5,107 nt of DNA from Rudanella sp. Lineage in GTDB: Bacteria > Bacteroidota > Bacteroidia > Cytophagales > Spirosomataceae. The position numbers and the translations under genes are program-made. Location: positions 1 through 5,107 of the forward strand of contig JAJAYX010000673.1 of NCBI GenBank assembly GCA_026785985.1. The letters run 5' to 3'. Positions 1 to 5,107 of the stretch are shown here, in pieces. How positions within the stretch are numbered: the stretch's first letter is position 1; every line of letters starts with the position of its first letter. The notes below the pieces were generated by a model. That model was given only the letters and a program-made list of their open reading frames with translations. It ran no database searches and had not been told where the DNA came from.

Positions 1-381
1 ACCCTGCCCAACACCGATCTGCTCATTAACTGCCTGCCCGGCACAGTCGATAACTTCGTTGACAGTGAGGTGATTGCCGCCATGAAGTCTGGCAGTGTGT
101 TTGCCAACGTGGGCCGAGGTAACACCGCCGACGAACCCGCCCTGATCGACGGGCTGCAACGCAACCACCTCGGTGGGGCCGTTCTCGACGTGACCGCTCA
201 GGAGCCGCTCCCCACCGACAGCCCGCTCTGGACTATGCCCAACGTGATCCTGACCCAACACACCGCTGGCGGCCAACGCACCGAAGACGAAGGCAAAGTG
301 ACCCAGTTTGTGCGCAACCTCGCCCGGTTTGAGCAGGGCGAAACCGTAGAGAATCAAGTCGATTTGTTGCGGGGTTACTGA
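1..381 (+). CDS. D-isomer-specific 2-hydroxyacid dehydrogenase, C-terminal part (5' end outside window)
   Basis: This is the last 126 residues of an NAD(P)-dependent enzyme that interconverts 2-hydroxyacids and 2-ketoacids (glyoxylate/hydroxypyruvate reductase and phosphoglycerate dehydrogenase superfamily), acting in the cytoplasm. The reading frame is open from base 1, so the start lies upstream. Numbering from base 1, the NAD-domain segment NVGRG (36-40) carries the catalytic Arg39. The stretch LDVTAQEP (62-69) has the catalytic Glu68, 29 residues after the Arg, as in E. coli SerA. TQHTAGG (85-91) supplies the catalytic His87, with Q in place of the more common P. The tail ends in GY, as in many family members. 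No ACT domain follows, which argues against a long SerA. Substrate cannot be told from this fragment; hydroxypyruvate, glyoxylate or 2-ketogluconate are all possible. It ends 51 bp before the GMC gene, which has its own promoter. Confidence 0.9.
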   Translation, partial: TLPNTDLLINCLPGTVDNFVDSEVIAAMKSGSVFANVGRGNTADEPALIDGLQRNHLGGAVLDVTAQEPLPTDSPLWTMPNVILTQHTAGGQRTEDEGKVTQFVRNLARFEQGETVENQVDLLRGY

Positions 382-396
382 TATTGACTATTTTTG
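367..396 (+). promoter_or_regulatory. Bacteroidota-type promoter for the GMC oxidoreductase gene
   Basis: TTG at 367-369 is followed after 19 bp by TATTTTTG at 389-396. This matches the Bacteroidota sigma-ABfr consensus (-33 TTG/TTTG, -7 TAnnTTTG) in sequence and spacing. Transcription would be expected to start near 401-404, giving a leader of about 30 nt before the ATG at 433. The -33 element lies inside the last codons of the upstream dehydrogenase gene, so the GMC gene can be expressed on its own even if read-through also occurs. Confidence 0.6.
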
Positions 397-432
397 ATAC
401 CGCTTACCCCAATCATCCAATTACTCCCCTCA

Positions 433-2130
433 ATGCACATAACCGCTCCCCCCCAATCATTCGACGCAATTGTAATCGGCTCCGGCATTAGCGGGGGCTA
501 TGCCGCCAAAGAACTCACCGAAAAGGGCCTGCGGGTGCTGATGCTCGACCGGGGCAAACCCCTCGAACACGTTACGGGCTACGATACGGCCATGCGCGAC
601 CCCTGGGCCATGCCGCACCGGGGAAAGCTCAGTACGGAGCAAATCAAAGCGCATCCCTACATGACCCGCGATGCGGTTTACCAAGAAGGTAACGCCCACT
701 ACTGGATCAACGATGTGGACGCGCCCTACACCGAAAAAGAACGCTTCGACTGGTTCCGGCCCGATATTGTGGGCGGGAAGTCGATTATGTGGGGGCGGCA
801 AACCTACCGATTGAGCGACCTGGACTTTGAAGCCAACGCCAAAGAAGGCATTGCCGTGGATTGGCCCATCCGCTACGCCGACATTGCCCCCTGGTACAGC
901 TACGTGGAGAAATTTGTGGGCATCAGTGGCGAAAAACTGAACCTGCCCCAACTGCCCGACTCAGAATTTATGCCGCCGATGGACATGAACTGCCTCGAAA
1001 AGCACGTGGCTGATTCGATGAAGTCCACCTACAAAGGCGACCGGATTATGACCATCGGGCGGGTAGCTATGCTCACCGCTCCTAAGAAAATCCATACTGA
1101 TCTGGGGCGGGCGAGTTGCCAGTTTCGGAACCTCTGCAACCGGGGATGTCCGTTCGGGGCTTACTTCAGCACGCAGGCCGCTACCCTGCCTGCCGCCATG
1201 AAAACGGGCAAACTGACCCTCCGTCCCCATTCTATGGTGGCTGAGGTACTGTATGATGCCCAGAAAAGCCGGGCGAAAGGGGTGCGGGTGATCGACTCAT
1301 TAACGGGCGAAAGCCACGAGTATAACTCCAAAATCGTCTTAGAGAATGCGTCCACCCTCGGCTCCACATTTGTGCTGATGAATTCAACTTCCAGCCGGTT
1401 CCCCAACGGGTTGGGGAACGACAGCGGGGTGTTGGGCAAATACCTGATGGACCACCATTTCCGGGTAGGAGCCAACGCTTCCTACGAGGGCTATCAGGAC
1501 AGTTACTACTACGGACGACGGGCCAACGGCATTTACATTCCGCGTTACCGAAACATCGGTACCGACAAGCGCGACTACCTCCGGGGATTTGGTTATCAGG
1601 GTCGGGCGGTTCGCGGGCACAACGAAGGCAGCGAAGGGTTCGGGGCCGATTTTAAAGAAAAACTGACCCAGCCCGGCAATTGGACAATGGGCCTCGGTGG
1701 CTTTGGCGAGTGCCTGCCCTACGCCGATAATCAGGTGACGCTCGACCAGCAGAAAACCGATAAGTGGGGTTTGCCAACGATGGTGTTCAACGCCAAATTT
1801 CGCGAAAACGAGCAGAAAATGCAGAAGGACATGATGAACGATGCCGCCGAAATGCTCGAAGCCGCCGGTCTGAAAAACGTTACGCCCTACAACAACCACA
1901 GTGCGCCGGGGATGGCTATTCACGAGATGGGCACCGCCCGAATGGGTCGCGACCCCAAAACGTCGATCCTGAACAAGTGGAATCAGATGCACGCCGTGAA
2001 AAACGTGTTCGTCACCGACGGAGCCGCCATGACCTCAACCTCCTGCGTGAACCCCTCGCTCACTTACATGGCCCTCACCGCCCGGGCCGCCGACTTCGCC
2101 GTGAAAGAGATGAAGAAGGGAAATATATAA
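433..2130 (+). CDS. GMC-family FAD-dependent oxidoreductase with a [3Fe-4S]-type cysteine motif
   Basis: A 565-residue glucose-methanol-choline family flavoenzyme, predicted to oxidise an alcohol group of a sugar, sugar acid or glycoside. Seen in the sequence: an N-terminal FAD Rossmann motif GSGISGG (16-22) with acidic Asp39 at the end of the second strand (LDRG), GGKSIMWG (114-121) in the flavin-binding region, and a C-terminal GMC domain with HEMGTARMG from His497 and Asn540 in VNPSLT, the expected catalytic His/Asn pair. Cys229, Cys235 and Cys239 (C-x5-C-x3-C, followed by PFGA) match the spacing of the [3Fe-4S] ligands in the alpha subunit of bacterial FAD glucose dehydrogenase. There is no signal peptide; related alpha subunits are exported by hitchhiking on a Tat-signal gamma subunit, which is not in this window. 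ATG 433 is preferred over an in-frame TTG at 394, because that TTG lies in the promoter -7 box and the Rossmann strand begins soon after 433. The substrate is unknown: gluconate, glucose and glycoside 3-dehydrogenase activities are all possible. Confidence 0.92.
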   Translation: MHITAPPQSFDAIVIGSGISGGYAAKELTEKGLRVLMLDRGKPLEHVTGYDTAMRDPWAMPHRGKLSTEQIKAHPYMTRDAVYQEGNAHYWINDVDAPYTEKERFDWFRPDIVGGKSIMWGRQTYRLSDLDFEANAKEGIAVDWPIRYADIAPWYSYVEKFVGISGEKLNLPQLPDSEFMPPMDMNCLEKHVADSMKSTYKGDRIMTIGRVAMLTAPKKIHTDLGRASCQFRNLCNRGCPFGAYFSTQAATLPAAMKTGKLTLRPHSMVAEVLYDAQKSRAKGVRVIDSLTGESHEYNSKIVLENASTLGSTFVLMNSTSSRFPNGLGNDSGVLGKYLMDHHFRVGANASYEGYQDSYYYGRRANGIYIPRYRNIGTDKRDYLRGFGYQGRAVRGHNEGSEGFGADFKEKLTQPGNWTMGLGGFGECLPYADNQVTLDQQKTDKWGLPTMVFNAKFRENEQKMQKDMMNDAAEMLEAAGLKNVTPYNNHSAPGMAIHEMGTARMGRDPKTSILNKWNQMHAVKNVFVTDGAAMTSTSCVNPSLTYMALTARAADFAVKEMKKGNI

Positions 2131-2135
2131 AAGGG

Positions 2136-2187
2136 AGGAAGGGGGAAAGAAAGGAGTGCGCCATTCCTCCTTTCCCCCTTCCTTTTT
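2136..2187. terminator. Bidirectional rho-independent terminator between convergent genes
   Basis: An inverted repeat fills the 55-bp gap between two convergent genes. The outer arm AGGAAGGGGG (2136-2145) pairs with 2174-2183. After a 4-nt bulge (AAAG, 2146-2149), AAAGGAG (2150-2156) pairs with CTCCTTT (2167-2173), leaving a 10-nt loop. On the + strand the stem runs into TTTTT (2183-2187). On the - strand it is followed by a T-rich tract, the complement of 2121-2132. It can therefore stop transcripts of both the GMC gene and gnd. The gnd stop codon (2186-2188) overlaps the + strand T-tract. Confidence 0.8.
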
Positions 2188-3088
2188 AATCCGCTTTCAC
2201 CACTGCGTGGCCACCGAACTCATTACGGAGGGCGGCCACCACTTTCCCGGTGAAGGTATCGTCCTGCAACGAGCGATAACGCATCATCAGCGACAAGGCA
2301 ATCACAGGCGTAGGCACGCCGAGGTTCATGGCTGTTTCGAGCGTCCATTTGCCCTCGCCCGATGAGAACATCCGGCCTTTGATACCGTCGAGTTTTGCGT
2401 CTTTCCTGAACGCATTTTCGGTCAGTTCCATCAACCAGCTGCGAATCACTGAGCCATTGTTCCAGTTTTTCGCAACAGCCTCAAAATCAAACGGAAACGG
2501 GCTTTTTTCGAGTACTTCAAAGCCCTCAGCGATGGACTGCATCATGCCATATTCGATGCCGTTATGCACCATTTTGGTGAAGTGACCGCTACCCGCCGGG
2601 CCGGTGTAGAGGTAGCCATTTTCCACGGAAATCTCTTTGAACACATCGTCTAACTTCTCAACGGATTCGGGGTCGCCACCCACCATGGTGCAGGCTCCGT
2701 TGAGGGCACCGCTGATGCCTCCGCTCGTGCCGCAATCCACATAAGAAACGCCTTTGGTTTTGAGCATTTCATACCGTCGTAGTGTGTCCTGATAATGCGA
2801 GTTCCCCCCGTCGATCACAATGTCGCCCGGCGATAGGCCCGCTGTCAGCAGTTGATCTAACACCTTGTCGATCAGAGGCCCCGACGGAATCATGAGCCAG
2901 ATGACGCGGGAGTTGGACAGCGTTTTAAACAGCTCTTCGTAGGAGCCAACGCCCCCGGCTCCTTCGCCTTTGATGAGGTTAACTAATTCGGGGTTAATGT
3001 CGTAACCAACCACTTCGTGTTTGTGGCGAAGCAGGTTTACAACAAGATTATAGCCCATTTTACCGAGGCCAACGAATCCGATTTGCAT
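2186..3088 (-). CDS. gnd: 6-phosphogluconate dehydrogenase, decarboxylating, short NAD-type
   Basis: A 300-residue cytoplasmic enzyme that oxidises and decarboxylates 6-phosphogluconate to ribulose 5-phosphate and CO2 in the pentose phosphate pathway. Visible motifs: the dinucleotide-binding GLGKMG (7-12); DGGNSHYQDT (93-102); GTSGGISGA (120-128), where Ser122-Gly-Gly binds substrate; and KMVHNGIEYG (172-181), where Lys172, Asn176 and Glu179 align with the catalytic Lys183, Asn187 and Glu190 of the sheep enzyme. GEGKWT (244-249) is typical of the YqeC/GndA-like short class. About 300 residues instead of about 470 means the long C-terminal helical extension of classical Gnd is absent. After the second strand it reads GYDIN (28-32), with Asp30 where NADP-type enzymes have an Asn-Arg-Thr motif; this suggests NAD preference by inference. 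The ATG at 3088 starts directly on the Rossmann fold. It lies 59 bp downstream of the leucine-rich repeat gene on the same strand. Confidence 0.95.
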   Translation of the reverse strand: MQIGFVGLGKMGYNLVVNLLRHKHEVVGYDINPELVNLIKGEGAGGVGSYEELFKTLSNSRVIWLMIPSGPLIDKVLDQLLTAGLSPGDIVIDGGNSHYQDTLRRYEMLKTKGVSYVDCGTSGGISGALNGACTMVGGDPESVEKLDDVFKEISVENGYLYTGPAGSGHFTKMVHNGIEYGMMQSIAEGFEVLEKSPFPFDFEAVAKNWNNGSVIRSWLMELTENAFRKDAKLDGIKGRMFSSGEGKWTLETAMNLGVPTPVIALSLMMRYRSLQDDTFTGKVVAALRNEFGGHAVVKAD

Positions 3089-3147
3089 GGTTGGAGTCTG
3101 TTAGATTTTTGCAAAGTACAGGCATAAAACAGAATTTGTCGCTATTT
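3089..3147 (-). promoter_or_regulatory. Gap between the LRR gene and gnd with a possible gnd promoter
   Basis: This 59-bp gap contains TACTTTGC on the - strand (3118 down to 3111), a near match to the Bacteroidota -7 element TAnnTTTG but one base shorter between TA and TTTG. It sits about 24 nt before the gnd ATG, a usual leader length. No good TTG/TTTG -33 element is visible at the expected spacing, and no terminator hairpin follows the upstream gene. gnd may therefore be read from its own weak promoter, from the LRR gene promoter, or both. Confidence 0.35.
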
Positions 3148-4539
3148 TTAATGGAACACTTCTGTTTTACGGGCTTCCAATTGCTGAATCGTTTGCGTGA
3201 ATGACCCCATTCGGCCCTGACCAGCGGTGATTGGGTTGTTGCGGAGGTAGAGTTTTTTGAGGTTACTCAAATTCAGCAAACCCGGCGAGAGTTCCTGTAG
3301 ATTATTGTTGTTCAAATCGAGTTCTTCGAGCGTGTAGAGCCGGTCGAGTACGGGGGGCGTGGTGCTGAAAAAGTTATAGCCGAGGTCAAGTAGGCGCAGG
3401 CTGCGGTACCGGTCGAAGCGGGCAGGCAACGTGCCGATTTCGTTGTGGTGTGCATACAGAACCTGTAGCCGCCGAAGTTGGGAGAGTTGTTCCGGCAGTT
3501 GCTTCAGCTTGTTGTGCGACACCGCCAACTGCTCGAGCCGTCGAAGCCGACCCAGGCTGGCAGGCAGTTTGGTTAAGTTGTTGTAGTATAAATCGAGCAC
3601 TTTCAGCCGCCGAAGTTTTGCCACCGAGGGCGGACAGGCCGTTAGTTCGGCATTGTATATGTTTAGGTCGGTCAGTCGGCGCAGGCCCCGGAAATCGGCC
3701 GTTTTCAGGCGATTATTCCCCAACCACAAACTTTCGAGCCGACGATTTCGGCGAACACCTGCCGGTAAACTTGTCAGTTGGTTTCCCTGAATATTCAATG
3801 CTTTGAGGTGTTTGTTCGGCATAAAAAACACGCTGTCATTGGTCAGGGCATTGTACAAAAAACTGAGCCGTTCGAGTTTTGGCAAGTCTTTGGTCAGGCG
3901 GGCGGGCAGCGTTTTGAGGTTATTTTTTGATAAATCCAGTTCGGCCAGATTCGGAAACCGATAGACAACGTCCGGGACTGATGTCAAACCCAATTGATTG
4001 AAATACAGAATCTTGACCGTGTCGGGCCGGGTTGTTTTATGAGCCGTTTCGAGGGTGCCGATGGCTCCGGGTTTTGACCGGACTACTCGTTTTTCAACAA
4101 ACTTGCCGGCATACATAACGGATGTTCTGAACCGGATGTTAGCCGTAATGTTCATTCGCATGGTGTGGTAATAATCGGCCAACAGTTTGACCACGGTCTG
4201 TTTTGTGGAGTCGGGCGTGACCCCAAACCACTCGATCAGTGCATACGCAGCTTCACCCGTTGGTTCAAAAAACTCTGTCAATTGGAAGCCTACTTTGAAT
4301 CCACTGAGATCGTACTGCTTGTAAAAAGCCTGAAACTGCTTCAGCGACTGACTCGTTAGCTCCAGCCCCACTTTGGGTTGCTTCGCAAATAGTTGCCTGA
4401 CATCGGGGTAGTTCCTTTCTAATTCACTGACGTTCAATCCATAACGACTTGTATCCGCCATATCGATTACCTTGGTCTGTGAAAAACTATCGGGGCATAA
4501 TCCGCTGAAAATCAGCAGTAACAACGGGTAAGAGCGCAT
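3148..4539 (-). CDS. Secreted leucine-rich repeat protein with an unrecognised N-terminal domain
   Basis: A 463-residue protein, probably periplasmic or surface exposed. Residues 1-20 form a Sec signal peptide (hydrophobic PLLLLIFSGL, likely cleavage SFS|QT). Cys15 does not sit in a good lipobox, so lipidation is unlikely. Residues about 21-170 form a mixed, non-repetitive domain I do not recognise. Residues 174-440 hold about 12 leucine-rich repeats, mostly 23 residues, of the bacterial LPxxLxxLxxLxxLxLxxN type. Two repeats depart from this: repeat 3 lacks the LP, and repeat 5 (267-287) is 21 residues and also lacks it. A short tail of about 23 residues follows, with no Por/T9SS sorting domain visible. 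Such solenoids normally bind proteins or glycans; the ligand is unknown. ATG 4539 was chosen because it begins the signal peptide directly. An upstream in-frame TTG at 4605 would add 22 residues ahead of it and lies in an AT-rich promoter-like region. Confidence 0.85.
   Translation of the reverse strand: MRSYPLLLLIFSGLCPDSFSQTKVIDMADTSRYGLNVSELERNYPDVRQLFAKQPKVGLELTSQSLKQFQAFYKQYDLSGFKVGFQLTEFFEPTGEAAYALIEWFGVTPDSTKQTVVKLLADYYHTMRMNITANIRFRTSVMYAGKFVEKRVVRSKPGAIGTLETAHKTTRPDTVKILYFNQLGLTSVPDVVYRFPNLAELDLSKNNLKTLPARLTKDLPKLERLSFLYNALTNDSVFFMPNKHLKALNIQGNQLTSLPAGVRRNRRLESLWLGNNRLKTADFRGLRRLTDLNIYNAELTACPPSVAKLRRLKVLDLYYNNLTKLPASLGRLRRLEQLAVSHNKLKQLPEQLSQLRRLQVLYAHHNEIGTLPARFDRYRSLRLLDLGYNFFSTTPPVLDRLYTLEELDLNNNNLQELSPGLLNLSNLKKLYLRNNPITAGQGRMGSFTQTIQQLEARKTEVFH
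3220..4020 (-). repeat. Leucine-rich repeat array, about 12 units with a 69-bp period
   Basis: This stretch encodes residues 174-440 of the LRR protein. On the + strand a recurring AGCCG(C/T)CGAAG-like block begins at 3467, 3536 and 3605, and a diverged copy (AGTCGGCGCAG) begins at 3674; these are exactly 69 bp (23 codons) apart. The next block, at 3737, is 63 bp further on, matching the single 21-residue repeat. The repeated DNA encodes the LRRL or SRRL-like junction between consecutive repeats. Outside this block the units differ, so this is an old protein-level repeat with partial DNA-level similarity. Confidence 0.85.
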
Positions 4540-4673
4540 AATGAAACGGGGTTTATGGGGGAATAACGATAAATATAGTTTATTTGTTTTATTTAGTATT
4601 TGCAACTGATTCTTACGGCTGATAGGCCTTCAGGGCTTAATATTGCAGGTAAAGTCAACATGACAATTTTCGT
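4540..4673. promoter_or_regulatory. AT-rich divergent intergenic region
   Basis: This 134-bp gap separates two divergently transcribed genes and must hold both start signals. For the LRR gene (- strand), TATATTTA (complement of about 4570-4577) differs from TAnnTTTG at one base and lies about 30 nt before the ATG; the nearest upstream TTG is 25 bp away, longer than usual. For the + strand gene, TAATATTG at 4638-4645 also differs at one base and lies about 28 nt before ATG 4674, without a clear -33 element. Both assignments are tentative. No operator-like palindrome stands out. Confidence 0.4.
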
Positions 4674-5107
4674 ATGCAATCCCCCGACTCTCTAAATGCG
4701 GTGGCCGAGTTCCACCATACTTTTCACGCACCGGTGCTGGAAATCCCCCAAATTCCTGCCGAAAGCCGGTGCCAGTTGCGCGTTTCCCTCCTGGCCGAAG
4801 AACTGGACGAATTCCGGGAAGCCATTGCCGAGGGCGATCTGGTAGCCGTGGCCGATGCCCTCTGCGACCTGCAATACGTATTGTCGGGGGCAGTGCTTGA
4901 ATTTGGCTTAGGGAATCAGTTCAAAGCCCTATTCGACGAGGTGCAACGCTCCAACATGAGCAAAGCCTGCTTAACCGTTGCGGAAGCCGAGGCAACCGTG
5001 GCTCTTTATCAGGAAAAGGGTACACCCTGCCACTATGAGAAGTCGGACGGGCGGTATCTGGTATTCCGCGATGCCGACCGCAAAACGCTCAAAAGCATCA
5101 ACTACTC
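4674..5107 (+). CDS. MazG/PRA-PH-like nucleoside triphosphate pyrophosphohydrolase (3' end outside window)
   Basis: An open frame of 144 codons that continues past the window edge. The product belongs to the all-alpha NTP pyrophosphatase group (PRA-PH/MazG-like, resembling Deinococcus DR2231 and COG4696 proteins). These cytoplasmic enzymes hydrolyse (d)NTPs to monophosphate and pyrophosphate, often for nucleotide-pool cleaning. Metal-binding residues are visible as EELDE (42-46, the EExxE helix) and ADALCD (60-65, with Asp61 and Asp65), followed by LQYVLSGAVLEFG, DEVQRSNMSKA (88-98) and KTLKSINY near the edge, which are hallmarks of this subfamily. ATG 4674 is the only sensible start: the ATG at 4660 is in another frame, and the conserved region begins within ten residues. 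There is no signal peptide. Substrate specificity (dUTP-like or broader) cannot be read from the sequence. It is transcribed away from the LRR gene, with no visible functional link. Confidence 0.85.
   Translation, partial: MQSPDSLNAVAEFHHTFHAPVLEIPQIPAESRCQLRVSLLAEELDEFREAIAEGDLVAVADALCDLQYVLSGAVLEFGLGNQFKALFDEVQRSNMSKACLTVAEAEATVALYQEKGTPCHYEKSDGRYLVFRDADRKTLKSINY

Noticed and set aside
1384..1992. A 202-codon open frame on the - strand inside the GMC gene, and a 164-codon one at 457-951
   Set aside because: Both lie antisense to a strongly supported GMC gene, show no recognisable motifs, have His/Val/Gly-rich low-quality composition, and are typical of shadows in GC-rich coding DNA.
1764..2189. 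A 141-codon + strand frame overlapping the end of the GMC gene
   Set aside because: Its Arg-rich product overlaps the catalytic C-terminal domain of the GMC gene in another frame and runs through the terminator; it is a frame shadow.
3450..3806. A 118-codon + strand frame within the LRR gene
   Set aside because: It is antisense to the repeat array, and its length reflects the periodic codon pattern of the repeats rather than a gene.
4480..4539. Lipoprotein signal around Cys15 of the LRR protein
   Set aside because: The residues before the Cys (S-G-L) do not fit a lipobox, and a good Sec type I cleavage site (SFS|Q) follows.
4540..4605. Extended LRR protein starting at TTG 4605
   Set aside because: It would put 22 residues ahead of a well-formed signal peptide and uses a rare start codon in promoter-like AT-rich DNA; ATG 4539 is much better.
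4845..4868. Apparent loss of the Glu of the MazG ExxD motif (Ala62 in ADALCD)
   Set aside because: From memory of the family, this subfamily uses an Asp one position earlier (ADALxD), so Asp61 and Asp65 are likely the normal metal ligands and not a defect.

Overview
The window looks like chromosomal DNA from a Bacteroidota organism, most likely a Cytophagales/Spirosomaceae-type genus such as Spirosoma or Rudanella. That placement is inferred from three things: a near-perfect Bacteroidota promoter (TTG-N19-TAnnTTTG) before the second gene, the absence of clear Shine-Dalgarno sequences, and the protein families present. No mobile element, CRISPR array, tRNA or rRNA was seen. Coding density is high and base composition looks uniform across the genes.

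Layout from left to right. Positions 1-381 (+) hold the 3' end of a D-isomer-specific 2-hydroxyacid dehydrogenase gene. Positions 433-2130 (+) encode a GMC-family FAD oxidoreductase with a three-cysteine motif spaced like the [3Fe-4S] ligands of FAD-dependent glucose dehydrogenase. A shared hairpin terminator at about 2136-2187 separates it from the convergent gene at 2186-3088 (-), a short 300-residue, probably NAD-linked 6-phosphogluconate dehydrogenase. Upstream of that on the same strand, 3148-4539 (-) encodes a secreted protein with an unrecognised N-terminal domain and about 12 leucine-rich repeats. A 134-bp AT-rich divergent promoter region (4540-4673) follows. The window then ends inside a MazG/PRA-PH-like nucleotide pyrophosphohydrolase gene (4674 to beyond 5107, +) that runs off the right edge.

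How the genes may work together. The three dehydrogenases on the left could all act on sugar acids: a GMC dehydrogenase that oxidises a sugar or gluconate-like substrate, a 2-ketoacid/2-hydroxyacid reductase, and a 6-phosphogluconate dehydrogenase. This is a hypothesis from family membership only, because the first two genes are convergent with the third. The leucine-rich repeat gene and gnd are tandem with a 59-bp gap and may be partly co-transcribed. I see no convincing defence system or other clearly new system. The items most worth checking are the Fe-S-type GMC enzyme without its usual partner subunits, and the unknown N-terminal domain and arginine-lined solenoid of the leucine-rich repeat protein.
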